Shown: positions 25,197-32,984 of the stretch, piece after piece | Layout of the letters: every line of letters starts with the position of its first letter | Numbering within the stretch: the stretch's first letter is position 1 | Origin: Bacteroidales bacterium | Lineage (GTDB): Bacteria > Bacteroidota > Bacteroidia > Bacteroidales > Muribaculaceae | Length of the DNA: 44,450 bases | Assembly (NCBI GenBank): GCA_004557565.1 | Contig: SFGS01000011.1 | Location: 1-44,450 of the forward strand | Direction: 5' to 3' | Made by a program: the position numbers and the translations under genes | Notes under the pieces: model-generated | The model's database searches: none | The model's input: the letters and a program-made list of their open reading frames with translations, nothing else | What the model was told of the DNA's origin: nothing

Positions 25197-25442
25197 TTAT
25201 GTTGTCATTTTTATTGGCAACTGGGGCAACGCAACGAGCGTTGAAGGGTGTATATAAAAATATCATGCCGAAATAGTTTTTTCATTCGGCAAAAAACCGA
25301 TTCCTTATCATGAGTGCCAGTCGAAAACAGAGACCTCAAATGGAATCAGATGAAATGGCTGAAATAGTTTATAATTAAGAGGTTACCTATTATTGGAAGT
25401 CCACAACAGAATAACGCACGGCACCATTCCGCATATTTTACG
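25197..25442 (-). promoter_or_regulatory. long leader region of recJ-recQ
   Basis: About 240 nt separate the predicted minus-strand start from recJ. The region holds hairpins TGCCGAA/TTCGGCA (25266-25272/25285-25291), followed on the minus strand by an A/T-rich stretch containing TTTTT, and CAACGC/GCGTTG (25232-25237/25243-25248). No small gene is convincing. An attenuation role is possible but unproven. Confidence 0.35.
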
Positions 25443-25473
25443 CAAATATACGGCAAAAAGCAATAAAATGCAA
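25443..25473 (-). promoter_or_regulatory. promoter of recJ-recQ
   Basis: On the minus strand, TTG (25473-25471), a 20-nt spacer and TATATTTG (25450-25443) match the Bacteroidota promoter consensus. Confidence 0.6.
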
Positions 25474-25486
25474 CAAAATCAGGATA

Positions 25487-26452
25487 TTATTTTTTGATAT
25501 TCACATCTAATTGTGGGAATGGGAATTCGAGCCCTTCCTTTGGAAGACGCTTATATATTTCTTCGCCTATGGCAAACTTCACATCCCAATACACGGAATT
25601 ATCCACCCATGCACGCACCACAAGCACCACATCGCTGCCACCCAATTCACTCACAGCCACAAAAGGAGCAGTGGCAACAGGGCAAATATTGGCATCAGGC
25701 TCATGGATAATGCGCTCGTCATCTGCCAAAATCCCCAAAATCACTTTTCTTGCCTTATCTATGTCGGAACCATAGGCAATCGACACTTTCCATTCCACTC
25801 TGCGATACTTTTCAGACGAAAAATTATTGATCACACCTGTGGACAAGCCACCATTCGGAATCACTATCCGCTCATTGCTGTTGGTGGTGATGATGGTGTG
25901 GAAAATTTGTATTTCTCTCACCACACCCATGTTGCTGCCAAACACTATATAGTCGCCCACTTTGAAGGGTTTGAGGAGCAAAATCAGCACGCCGCCTGCG
26001 AAGTTTTGAAGCGTTCCACTCAGTGCCATACCTACAGCCACACCTGCCGAAGCAAAGAGGGCGATAAACGAGCTTGTTTCGATTCCGATGATGCCAACCA
26101 CTGAAACAACCAAGATGAACATTAGCGTGATTTTCAACAAACTCAACAGGAATGTTGCAAGTGAAGGTTCAATGTTGCGACGTTGAAGAAAAACTTTAAG
26201 TATGGCATGGAGTTTGCCTATCACAAACTTGCCTGCATAGAACACCAGTACGGCAATCACCAAGTGGAAACAGAATGTCACCACCTTCGAAACCAAACCC
26301 TGTAAAATTTCGGTCCAAGGAAATGCCTCAAGCTCCGAAATATTGGTTGGAGCTTTTTGTATAAGTGAATCGGGGTTGAGGATGGCTTGCATTTTAGCCA
26401 CCTTCGCCGAATCAACCACCTGCGGAACTTGTAACAATAAGTGTGAAAGCAT
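25487..26452 (-). CDS. small-conductance mechanosensitive channel (MscS family)
   Basis: Inner-membrane tension-gated channel protecting against osmotic downshock. The chosen ATG 26452 gives 321 residues (MLSHLLLQVPQVVD); a TTG two codons upstream is less likely. Three hydrophobic segments at about 55-80, 105-130 and 135-160 are followed by the MscS pore helix with small residues (FASAGVAVGMALSGTLQNFAGG), the beta domain (KPFKVGDYIV, IVIPNGGLSTGVINNFS) and a C-terminal alpha/beta domain (VDNSVYWDVKFAIGEEIYKRL). It is slightly longer than E. coli MscS (286) because of an N-terminal extension. It is transcribed divergently from the TPR gene. Confidence 0.92.
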   Translation of the reverse strand: MLSHLLLQVPQVVDSAKVAKMQAILNPDSLIQKAPTNISELEAFPWTEILQGLVSKVVTFCFHLVIAVLVFYAGKFVIGKLHAILKVFLQRRNIEPSLATFLLSLLKITLMFILVVSVVGIIGIETSSFIALFASAGVAVGMALSGTLQNFAGGVLILLLKPFKVGDYIVFGSNMGVVREIQIFHTIITTNSNERIVIPNGGLSTGVINNFSSEKYRRVEWKVSIAYGSDIDKARKVILGILADDERIIHEPDANICPVATAPFVAVSELGGSDVVLVVRAWVDNSVYWDVKFAIGEEIYKRLPKEGLEFPFPQLDVNIKK

Positions 26453-26475
26453 AATCAAATTTTATTATCAATACG

Positions 26476-26507
26476 CAAATTTAACTAAATATCGTAAAAT
26501 CGGCAAA
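26476..26507 (-). promoter_or_regulatory. promoter of the MscS gene
   Basis: On the minus strand, TTTG (26507-26504), a 20-nt spacer and TAAATTTG (26483-26476) match the consensus well. It lies 24 nt from the chosen ATG. Confidence 0.7.
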
Positions 26508-26526
26508 ATAATAAAATAAATAGAAT

Positions 26527-26534
26527 TAACTTTG
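26527..26534 (+). promoter_or_regulatory. -7 promoter element of the TPR gene
   Basis: TAACTTTG matches TAnnTTTG and lies 15 nt before the ATG at 26550. It is back to back with the MscS promoter. A TTG that could be read as a start at 26532 is within this element, so the ATG is preferred. Confidence 0.65.
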
Positions 26535-26549
26535 CGAAAACAAACGAAA

Positions 26550-27494
26550 ATGAAGACAGAAAAAATCATATTATTCCTCACGCTTTTCTTACTGGTGAGC
26601 GCGCCAATCGGCACCAACGCCCAAGTGATTTCATCGCTCAACGAGCAAAACACAAAGATAGCGAAGCAAGAGAAACCCATGCCCAAAAAGCAAACACAAT
26701 TCTCGGCACAAGGTGCCACAAAAGTGAGCATCGACACCACCACCATCTATTACGCTTACCTTGATTCGGCACAAAATTGCATTGATGAAAAGAATTGGAG
26801 TAAAGCTGAAGATTTCATACGCAAATCCATTAAGAGCGAGCCAGGTAACCCCAACAACTCCCTGCTGATTTCAAACCTTGCCACTATCCAAAGATATCAA
26901 GGAAAACTTGAAGATGCAATCAAGAACTATACCCTTGCCATCGACATGACTCCAAACGCCATCACGCTACTCAACAATCGCGCCTCATTATATATAGAGG
27001 CGAACCAAGTGGACAATGCGATGAGCGACTACAAAAAAATCATAGCCATCGAGCCCGACAACGAGGAGGCGCGCTATAATATCGGTATGATTTATCTGGA
27101 GAAAAACGATTTCAAGGAAGCCGAACGCCAATTTGATGAGATTTTGCGATACCACCCCAATTCCCTGCTCTCAAATGAAGGCAAGGCATTCCTTTGTAAA
27201 GCCACCGGCAATTACGCAAAGGCGGCGAGCCATTTCTCGGAAGTGATTAAAGCCTCGCCATCGGTGACGCTTTTGGCGAACAGAGCCGACTGCTATTTAA
27301 TGACGAACAAACTGAGTGAAGCAGCCGACGACATCAACAGCGCCATTCAAATCACCCCCGACGACGGCTATCTTTACCTGTTGCGCGCAAAATTGAAAAA
27401 AATGCGCTACGAAAATGATGAATCGAAAAAAGATATTCAATTAGCTATCGACCATGGAGTTGACCCGAAATTGGCGAAAGAGATGCTGAAATAA
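26550..27494 (+). CDS. exported tetratricopeptide-repeat protein
   Basis: A 314-residue protein with a signal peptide (MKTEKIILFLTLFLLVSAPIGTNAQ), a linker rich in Gln/Lys, then a series of about six TPR units from residue 70 to the end. Examples are AQNCIDEKNWSKAEDFIRKSI, GKLEDAIKNYTLAIDMTPNA, NQVDNAMSDYKKIIAIEPDNEEA, NDFKEAERQFDEILRYHPNS and KLSEAADDINSAIQITPDDGY. It is probably a periplasmic scaffold; no partner can be named. Transcribed alone, with its own -7 box, and followed 47 nt later by the promoter of the HU/SPOR gene. Confidence 0.88.
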   Translation: MKTEKIILFLTLFLLVSAPIGTNAQVISSLNEQNTKIAKQEKPMPKKQTQFSAQGATKVSIDTTTIYYAYLDSAQNCIDEKNWSKAEDFIRKSIKSEPGNPNNSLLISNLATIQRYQGKLEDAIKNYTLAIDMTPNAITLLNNRASLYIEANQVDNAMSDYKKIIAIEPDNEEARYNIGMIYLEKNDFKEAERQFDEILRYHPNSLLSNEGKAFLCKATGNYAKAASHFSEVIKASPSVTLLANRADCYLMTNKLSEAADDINSAIQITPDDGYLYLLRAKLKKMRYENDESKKDIQLAIDHGVDPKLAKEMLK

Positions 27495-27518
27495 GCGCAG
27501 AAATATCGAAAAAATAAT

Positions 27519-27549
27519 TTTGAATTACGCCCAAAAAGGAGTAATTTTG
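27519..27549 (+). promoter_or_regulatory. consensus promoter of the HU/SPOR gene
   Basis: TTTG (27519-27522), a 19-nt spacer and TAATTTTG (27542-27549) form one of the best sigma-ABfr promoter matches in the window. The expected start (about 27556) falls next to the first ATG. Confidence 0.82.
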
Positions 27550-27562
27550 TAGTATGATTTCA

Positions 27563-28492
27563 ATGATTGAGCACATAGAATATTTGATGTTGAGTAACGA
27601 TTGTGTAGTTGTTCCTGGCTTTGGCGCATTTATTGCCCAATACACCAGTAGCAATAACTGCGCACAGAATTCCACATTCACATCGCCCAAACGCAGCATC
27701 AGTTTCAATGCATCAATCAATCACAACGATGGGTTGTTGGCCAACTCTATTGCCAAAAAAGCGTCGATTCCTTACGCAGAGGCTTTGAAGCAAATTGAGA
27801 AAAGCACCACCATCTGCCGCCAAGCATTGAGCGACGGCTCGGAAGTGCCTTTTGGCAGACTGGGCTTTTTCATCAGCAACGCTGAAGGCCATATTGAATT
27901 CATTCCATTCCATCACGAACTTGCTAACGATGACTTCTTCGGACTTCAATCATTCTCGTTCCCCACTTTGGCAGAACGAAATGCACAGGTGGCTACCGAA
28001 GAAACCGTGAGCGAAACTTACAGCGAGCCTGAAATCAATATTGGCAGAAGAAATTGGTTCAGCCACAAGGCTGTGCAAATTGCGGCATCTATCGTGATGC
28101 TGGTTTGTCTCACGTTTGCGCTCTCCACTCCTATCATCGTCGATAAACCCACCCACCAATTGGCAACGCTGAATGTGCCTACACCCACCATGCCAAAGCA
28201 CAAGGTGGTGAAAACCGAGGAAATCAGTCTGCAAAAGCAAGTAGAAGCAGCCAGCGAGAAGAAAGAAGCAAACTCAAACGGCCACTACGCCATCATTATC
28301 TGTTCGCTGAAAAAGCAGAGCCAGGTTGCCCAATATTTCCAAGAGAATAAGGACATCAACCCAGCCAACGTAATCAAGAAGAATGGGTATTACATGATTT
28401 ATTTCAATCGTGGTGACAACTATCAAGAATTGGTAAAAGAGGCTAAGCAAATGCCAAAGCCATATACCGAATTCTGGATTACCCAAGTATAA
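27563..28492 (+). CDS. HU-CCDC81 and SPOR domain membrane protein
   Basis: A 309-residue protein from ATG 27563 (MIEHIEYLMLSNDCVVVPGFGAF); an ATG three codons earlier probably lies at or before the transcription start. Residues 1-65 and 65-130 resemble the two bacterial HU-CCDC81 domains (NDGLLANSIAKKASIPYAEALKQIE). One membrane segment lies near residue 175-195 (AASIVMLVCLTFALSTPIIV), and a C-terminal SPOR-like domain follows (HYAIIICSLKKQSQVAQYF ... YYMIYFNRGDNYQELVKEA). SPOR domains bind denuded septal peptidoglycan, so a link between the cytoplasm and the division-site wall is plausible. The gene is known as a Bacteroidales-type architecture; its exact function is unknown. Confidence 0.87.
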   Translation: MIEHIEYLMLSNDCVVVPGFGAFIAQYTSSNNCAQNSTFTSPKRSISFNASINHNDGLLANSIAKKASIPYAEALKQIEKSTTICRQALSDGSEVPFGRLGFFISNAEGHIEFIPFHHELANDDFFGLQSFSFPTLAERNAQVATEETVSETYSEPEINIGRRNWFSHKAVQIAASIVMLVCLTFALSTPIIVDKPTHQLATLNVPTPTMPKHKVVKTEEISLQKQVEAASEKKEANSNGHYAIIICSLKKQSQVAQYFQENKDINPANVIKKNGYYMIYFNRGDNYQELVKEAKQMPKPYTEFWITQV

Positions 28493-28534
28493 ACAAAGAC
28501 ATCAATACAAATCAAGGCAAATAAATTACATCTT

Positions 28535-28573
28535 CGGGGTTTTGTCGCGACGACAAGACCTCGTTATTTTTTT
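28535..28573 (+). terminator. intrinsic terminator of the HU/SPOR gene
   Basis: CGGGGTTTTGTCG (28535-28547) pairs with CGACAAGACCTCG (28551-28563), 13 bp with two G-U pairs and a CGA loop, followed by TTATTTTTTT. Confidence 0.88.
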
Positions 28574-28595
28574 AGACAAATAGAGGTAGCGATTG

Positions 28596-28620
28596 AAACA
28601 TGCCAAAGGCATGTCCCTAC
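28596..28620 (-). repeat. REP-like GTAG palindrome (single)
   Basis: On the minus strand it reads GTAG, then GGACATGCC-TTT-GGCATGTTT, a 9-bp stem with two G-U pairs. The layout (GTAG tetranucleotide followed by a hairpin starting GGAC) is the same as the paired element at 44250-44340. Confidence 0.55.
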
Positions 28621-28683
28621 AATTTGTATGTAAATTGGGCGATTCCTTAGCGCAAGACTTTTTAACTTAACCTAATGGTTGGG

Positions 28684-29151
28684 TTAGAGGATGCTTGAAA
28701 GTAGGGTTTGCTTTTCTGCTTCTGATTTGAAGCAGGATTCTGGGATGACGAGAAAGCGGTATTTACTCGATTCTATTTGCAAGAGTATTTTGCGCTTGTG
28801 GGTATGGATTTTTTTTACATCACCCTTATTCACCGTTACGGTGCGAAGTTTTGGATTTTCAAATTCCAGCACGAGAGTCCCATCGGTGGTCAACGAAATC
28901 GTTTTCTCTGAAATCGACCACACCATTGAATTGGTGAGCATATAATTAAAATACAGCAGAATCATGATAAAGGGCACAACCACAAACAGCACCATCAGTG
29001 ATACTATCAAAATGCGAATGTCGTGAACAGACAGACACCCACACACCAATAACGGAAACAAGAAGAAAATCCAATTATCGGAAAAGAAGTGAGAAAACAC
29101 AGCTTTTGCATATTCCCCACTTGTGATTTTGCAAGAAATTGACAATTTCAA
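28684..29151 (-). CDS. membrane protein with YcxB-like C-terminal domain
   Basis: A 155-residue protein with two hydrophobic segments at about residues 28-45 (NWIFFLFPLLVCGCL) and 49-72 (ILIVSLMVLFVVVPFIMILLYF). A soluble C-terminal half (WSISEKTISLTTDGTLVLEF ... RKILLQIESSKYRFLVIPESCF) resembles the YcxB-like/bacterial PH-like domain. No ATG is available near the N-terminus; TTG 29151 (MKLSISCKITSGEY) is the best start. It lies 30 nt downstream of the Ntn hydrolase gene on the same strand and is probably co-transcribed. Function unknown. Confidence 0.65.
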   Translation of the reverse strand: MKLSISCKITSGEYAKAVFSHFFSDNWIFFLFPLLVCGCLSVHDIRILIVSLMVLFVVVPFIMILLYFNYMLTNSMVWSISEKTISLTTDGTLVLEFENPKLRTVTVNKGDVKKIHTHKRKILLQIESSKYRFLVIPESCFKSEAEKQTLLSSIL

Positions 29152-29181
29152 ATTATTCAGAGTGATTTTTCTGCGTTGTGA

Positions 29182-30306
29182 TTATTTCTTTTTTGCGGCA
29201 AACTTGGCTCTGCGTTTAGCCAGTTCCTCGTAGCCTTTGCGATAAGTGTCCATGTTTTGAGGAATCAGGATTTGGCAATAGCCTGTGCCTTGCTTGTTGT
29301 AAAGCTTCTGTAAATTCACATAATGCTTTCCATTGCCACGCTTAATTGGGAACACCTCATTTTCACGCTGTTTCACTATATCGCATTGTGGAGAATGATT
29401 GTCCTTGCCTTTGCCCACCAAACATTCAGGCACGCCATTTTCCCAAAGCCACACCGGGAAGATATCTGCACATGGTGGATAACCCAAACCCATCCACATG
29501 GTGGTGAGCAGCGGATTTTCACCGGGCAGCACGCCCTCAATCACTGTGGTGGCAGTGGAAATGCGTCGTGGAATGAAATCCTGGTCCACCACCCATTCTG
29601 TGTCAGAATTTGTGAAGTCCTTATCAAGCACGCTGTGATAAAAAGTGCGCGACACTTCTTCCGTAAACACGGCAGGAGTGAAGTCGTGGCGCATAATGTG
29701 TGGTGCGAGCAGTTTTTTCTCATTGGCTTCACGCACATATCCAGCGCCATCGTCAACACGGCCACTATATGAATAGTTGGTGCGCATCAAAATGCCATCA
29801 GGAGCATCTTTCAGGTCGTATTTCACCAAAGTGTAGTTTCCAGTCTCGAAATATGCTCCATTGCCATCGGCATCAATCACGCCAAAGTTGGCCTCCACGC
29901 CTCTTGGCTGCGGAATCGACTTCAAGAGTTGCTCAAACTCATCAACGGTGGCGCATCGCTCAAGTGCCATACGCATCACCACTCCTTCCTTGTCCATCTC
30001 CTTCACTTTGTCGTTGTTGAGATTGTAGGAAGCCGTGTTCATGATGGCGAATCCCTTTTCGTTATAGCCAATCCAAGCGGCGGTGTCACGCTTGTCGCGA
30101 GCATCAAACAGCGCCACAAATTCGTAACAGCCCTTATGGGCGGCAAAACGCTTCACCCTGTTGTTCTGGTCGTTGGTGTCGCGATTTTTCCACAAAAGAG
30201 GGCGACCATTGGCGGTGAGTTTTCCCGACACAATAGCCGAAGTGCAAGCAAATGCCTCAACAGCAAATGCTGCTAAAGCCATGAGAAGTATCTTTTTTAC
30301 ATTCAT
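29182..30306 (-). CDS. secreted Ntn-hydrolase (linear amide C-N hydrolase / C45-like)
   Basis: A 374-residue protein with a signal peptide ending in AVEAFA, immediately followed by CTSAIVSGKLTANGRPLLWKNRDT (described in two parts: CTSAIV and PLLWKNRDT). The first mature residue would be the Cys expected to be the N-terminal nucleophile; Arg in KNRDT and the AWIGYNEKGFAIMNTASYN segment fit choloylglycine-hydrolase/acyltransferase-type Ntn enzymes. It would cleave an amide (bile salt, N-acyl amino acid or peptide) in the periplasm; substrate unknown. The C-terminus is basic (AKRRAKFAAKKK). A YcxB-like gene follows after 30 nt. Confidence 0.8.
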   Translation of the reverse strand: MNVKKILLMALAAFAVEAFACTSAIVSGKLTANGRPLLWKNRDTNDQNNRVKRFAAHKGCYEFVALFDARDKRDTAAWIGYNEKGFAIMNTASYNLNNDKVKEMDKEGVVMRMALERCATVDEFEQLLKSIPQPRGVEANFGVIDADGNGAYFETGNYTLVKYDLKDAPDGILMRTNYSYSGRVDDGAGYVREANEKKLLAPHIMRHDFTPAVFTEEVSRTFYHSVLDKDFTNSDTEWVVDQDFIPRRISTATTVIEGVLPGENPLLTTMWMGLGYPPCADIFPVWLWENGVPECLVGKGKDNHSPQCDIVKQRENEVFPIKRGNGKHYVNLQKLYNKQGTGYCQILIPQNMDTYRKGYEELAKRRAKFAAKKK

Positions 30307-30325
30307 ATAGCATTGGTTTTGACCT

Positions 30326-30357
30326 CAAAATTAGTAAAGAGAATGGGAATAAGCAAA
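30326..30357 (-). promoter_or_regulatory. promoter of the Ntn-hydrolase gene
   Basis: On the minus strand, TTTG (30357-30354), a 20-nt spacer and TAATTTTG (30333-30326) match the consensus. It overlaps the upstream part of the divergent thioesterase promoter. Confidence 0.7.
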
Positions 30358-30365
30358 AAAATGTG

Positions 30366-30373
30366 TAACTTTG
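30366..30373 (+). promoter_or_regulatory. -7 promoter element of thioesterase-dprA
   Basis: TAACTTTG matches TAnnTTTG, 19 nt before the ATG at 30393. No good -33 is visible; its place is shared with the opposing promoter. Confidence 0.6.
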
Positions 30374-30392
30374 AACTTTATAACGCAAAATA

Positions 30393-30797
30393 ATGGAAAA
30401 ATACGTTTATTCAATAGATATAAAAGTTCGCGACTACGAGCTCGACGCAGAAGGCATCGTCAACAATGCCAACTATCTCCACTATTTGGAATACACCCGC
30501 CACTGCTTTTGTGAAGACTGCGGTTTCTCGTTCAAGAGAATGGGCGAGGAAGGCATCGTGCCTGTGATGAGCCACATTGAGGCCGACTTCAAGACTCCGC
30601 TACGCAGCGGCGACACCATGACCAGCAAACTGTGGCTGGAAATGAAGGGGGTGAGAATGATTTTTCACCAGCACATCATCAACAAAAGCACTGGCGACGA
30701 CGTGTTCCACGCCAGTGCCACTATCGTGTGCTTAGAGAACGGACGAATCAGCAGATGCGAAAAACTCAAGGAGGCTTTTAAAGAATATTTGCGATGA
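30393..30797 (+). CDS. acyl-CoA thioesterase (4HBT hot-dog fold)
   Basis: A 134-residue hot-dog protein. RDYELDAEGIVNNANYLHYLEYTRHCF is the 4HBT signature with the Asp-x-Glu/Asn-rich helix, followed by the strands EADFKTPLRSGDTMTSKLWLEM and VFHASATIVCLENG. It hydrolyses acyl-CoA or related thioesters; the natural substrate is unknown. Its stop overlaps the dprA start by 4 nt, a pairing seen in other Bacteroidales as far as I know, so it belongs to the dprA transcript. Confidence 0.9.
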   Translation: MEKYVYSIDIKVRDYELDAEGIVNNANYLHYLEYTRHCFCEDCGFSFKRMGEEGIVPVMSHIEADFKTPLRSGDTMTSKLWLEMKGVRMIFHQHIINKSTGDDVFHASATIVCLENGRISRCEKLKEAFKEYLR

Positions 30798-31903
30798 TGC
30801 CTGATTTGCTCTATAAGATGGCTTTTGCCTCGGTTAGGGGCATGGGCGTGGACTTGGCTCAAAAGATCCTCGATGTGCTTGGCGACGAGAAAGAGTTTTT
30901 CGCCATCAGCGAGAAGGAGTTGCGCCTCATCACCAAAAGCAAAAGCAAAATTCTGGAGCGTGCATATCGCAATTCCTGCCTTGAAAAAGCGGAAAAGGAA
31001 ATTGAGTTTGTAAACTCACACCACATCAAGGTAAGTTATTTTACAGAAAGCGACTATCCGCAACGCCTACTGAACACCACCGATGCGCCCATATTGCTAT
31101 ACAGCGTGGGCAACACCGATTTCAACAAAAAGCACATCGTGAGCATAGTGGGCACTCGCAAGTGCACCGAGTACGGCCGCAGAATGTGCGAAAAGCTTGT
31201 AAAGGAACTATCGGAGGCTATTCCTGATGTGATTACTGTGAGCGGGCTGGCGTTTGGCATCGACATTGCCGCCCACAACGCTTCGCTGAAAAACAACTGC
31301 GAAACCATTGCCGTTCAGGCGTGTGGACTAAACAAGATTTACCCTGCCGAGAATAGAGATGCCGCTGAAAAGATTGTGAACAGCGGCGGTAGCATCATCA
31401 CCGAATACACATCGCAAGACGTGCTGCACAAAGGCAATTTCGTGGCACGCAACCGCATCATCGCCGGTTTGAGCGACTGCACCATAGTGGTGGAGTCGGC
31501 AGAGAAAGGAGGTTCGCTCATCACCGCCAATATAGCACAAAGCTACAACAGAGATGTGTTTGCCGTGCCCGGCCGCACTTCCGATGAGCAATCAAAAGGC
31601 TGCAACCAGCTCATTCAACGCAATCAGGCTATGCTCATCACCTGCGCCAACGACATAGTGGAAGCTCTGCGATGGGAATCAAAAATCGCCAACAAGCCCA
31701 CCCAGCAACTCGACCTGTTCCCCTCGCTCACGGAAGAAGAGCAAGAGATTGTGAACATCATCAAGCAAGCTGGCGATATACACATCAATACCATCACCGA
31801 AAAGCTCCACATCCCTGTGTATAGGGTGATGAGCACACTCATGCAGCTCGACTTCAAAGGCATCATCATCAGTATGCCTGGTTGCCGCTACGCAATGGCG
31901 TAA
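30794..31903 (+). CDS. dprA: DNA-processing protein DprA
   Basis: Binds incoming single-stranded DNA and loads RecA in natural transformation; also kept in many species not known to be competent. The 369-residue protein has an N-terminal helix-hairpin region (FASVRGMGVDLAQKILD), a Rossmann-like core (VSIVGTRKCTEYGRRM, VSGLAFGIDIAAH, TEYTSQDVLHKGNFVARNRIIAGLSD, GGSLITANIAQSYNRDVFAVPG) and a C-terminal winged helix (EEQEIVNIIKQAGDIHINTI ... VMSTLMQLDFKGIIISMPGCRY). Two adjacent ATGs (30794, 30797) are possible starts. Confidence 0.96.
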   Translation: MMPDLLYKMAFASVRGMGVDLAQKILDVLGDEKEFFAISEKELRLITKSKSKILERAYRNSCLEKAEKEIEFVNSHHIKVSYFTESDYPQRLLNTTDAPILLYSVGNTDFNKKHIVSIVGTRKCTEYGRRMCEKLVKELSEAIPDVITVSGLAFGIDIAAHNASLKNNCETIAVQACGLNKIYPAENRDAAEKIVNSGGSIITEYTSQDVLHKGNFVARNRIIAGLSDCTIVVESAEKGGSLITANIAQSYNRDVFAVPGRTSDEQSKGCNQLIQRNQAMLITCANDIVEALRWESKIANKPTQQLDLFPSLTEEEQEIVNIIKQAGDIHINTITEKLHIPVYRVMSTLMQLDFKGIIISMPGCRYAMA

Positions 31904-31971
31904 TCCCTCACTGAATAGTGCGCACAACGCCTGTAAGGCAAAATAATTCTGTAAAAAACGGCTATTACCTG

Positions 31972-32002
31972 TTGTTTCTGACAATAATTATAATTATCTT
32001 TG
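31972..32002 (+). promoter_or_regulatory. promoter of the nucleoside phosphorylase gene
   Basis: TTG (31972-31974), a 20-nt spacer and TATCTTTG (31995-32002) match the consensus, 33 nt before the ATG. Confidence 0.65.
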
Positions 32003-32035
32003 TTTTTTAATAACCATTAAACCAATAAAACAACT

Positions 32036-32920
32036 ATGACAAAAAAGATAATTCCAGATTCAGAGTTGATTATCAATCCCGACGGTTCTGTGTTCCACAT
32101 ACACCTTCGTCCCGACCAACTCAGAGATAATATCATCGTGTGTGGCGACCCTGCACGCGTGAATATGATTGCTTCGTATTTCGACACCATTGAATATGAT
32201 GTGCAAAGTCGTGAGTTCCACACCATTGCCGGCACATACAACGGCAAGCCCGTAATGGCGCTCTCACACGGTATCGGTAGCGACAACATCGACATCGTGA
32301 TTACAGAGCTCGACGCTTTGGCAAATATTGATTTCGAGACCCGCACTGTTAAAGACAAGCACCGCGCGCTCAACATCGTGCGCATCGGCACTTCTGGCGG
32401 TTTGCAACCCTACGTGCCAGTAGGCACTCCAGTGATTGCAGCAAAGAGTCTCGGTTTTGATGGTGTGCTTAACTATTACGCTGGACGCAACGAAAACTGC
32501 GACCTTGAATTTGAAAAGAAATTCTGCGAATTTGTGAAGTGGAATCCTCTGTTTGCAAAGCCCTACGTGGTGGAATCAGACCCAGGATTGGTTGAAAAAA
32601 TCGGCTGCGACGACATGGTGAGAGGCTACACCATCTCTGCTGTGGGCTTCTACGGTCCACAAGGTCGTGAAGTGCGCCTGCCACTTGCTGAACCAGAACT
32701 CAACAAGCGCATCGAGCAATTTGAATACGAAGGCGGCCACATCACCAACTATGAAATGGAGAGCGCCGCACTTCAAGGTATGGCAAAAATGATGGGCCAC
32801 CACGCCATCACCATTTGCTCTATCATCGCCAACAGAGTGGCTACCAGTGCGAATCCAAATTACAAGACTGCGGTCAACGACCTCGTTCAGACCGTTCTTG
32901 AACGTCTTCTCGGCGACTAA
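32036..32920 (+). CDS. nucleoside phosphorylase (uridine phosphorylase-like)
   Basis: Phosphorolysis of a nucleoside to base and ribose-1-phosphate for salvage. The 294-residue PNP_UDP_1 protein has VCGDPARVNMIASYFD (phosphate loop), ALSHGIGSDNIDIVITEL, IVRIGTSGGLQPYVPVGTPVIA and the base/ribose site GGHITNYEMESAALQGMAKMMGH (cited in parts: NYEMESAAL is the key motif). This form is usually annotated as uridine phosphorylase in Bacteroidales; substrate choice is not provable here. Transcribed alone between a clear promoter and a strong terminator. Confidence 0.88.
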   Translation: MTKKIIPDSELIINPDGSVFHIHLRPDQLRDNIIVCGDPARVNMIASYFDTIEYDVQSREFHTIAGTYNGKPVMALSHGIGSDNIDIVITELDALANIDFETRTVKDKHRALNIVRIGTSGGLQPYVPVGTPVIAAKSLGFDGVLNYYAGRNENCDLEFEKKFCEFVKWNPLFAKPYVVESDPGLVEKIGCDDMVRGYTISAVGFYGPQGREVRLPLAEPELNKRIEQFEYEGGHITNYEMESAALQGMAKMMGHHAITICSIIANRVATSANPNYKTAVNDLVQTVLERLLGD

Positions 32921-32944
32921 TCGCCACACTTTCATACAGAAAAG

Positions 32945-32984
32945 CAAAAGAGGAAACCTCGCTTGGGGTTTCCTCTTTTGTTGT
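32945..32984 (+). terminator. intrinsic terminator
   Basis: CAAAAGAGGAAACC (32945-32958) pairs with GGTTTCCTCTTTTG (32967-32980), 14 bp, followed by a T-rich tail. The next 235 nt up to the cdsA promoter show no gene. Confidence 0.9.

Noticed and set aside
28665..28685. TAACCTAA/TTGGGTTA hairpin as the terminator of the YcxB-like gene
   Set aside because: On the minus strand the stem is followed by A-rich, not T-rich, sequence.
31904..31960. Terminator after dprA
   Set aside because: Only small hairpins (CACT-GAAT-AGTG, GCCT-GTA-AGGC) without a T run are visible.
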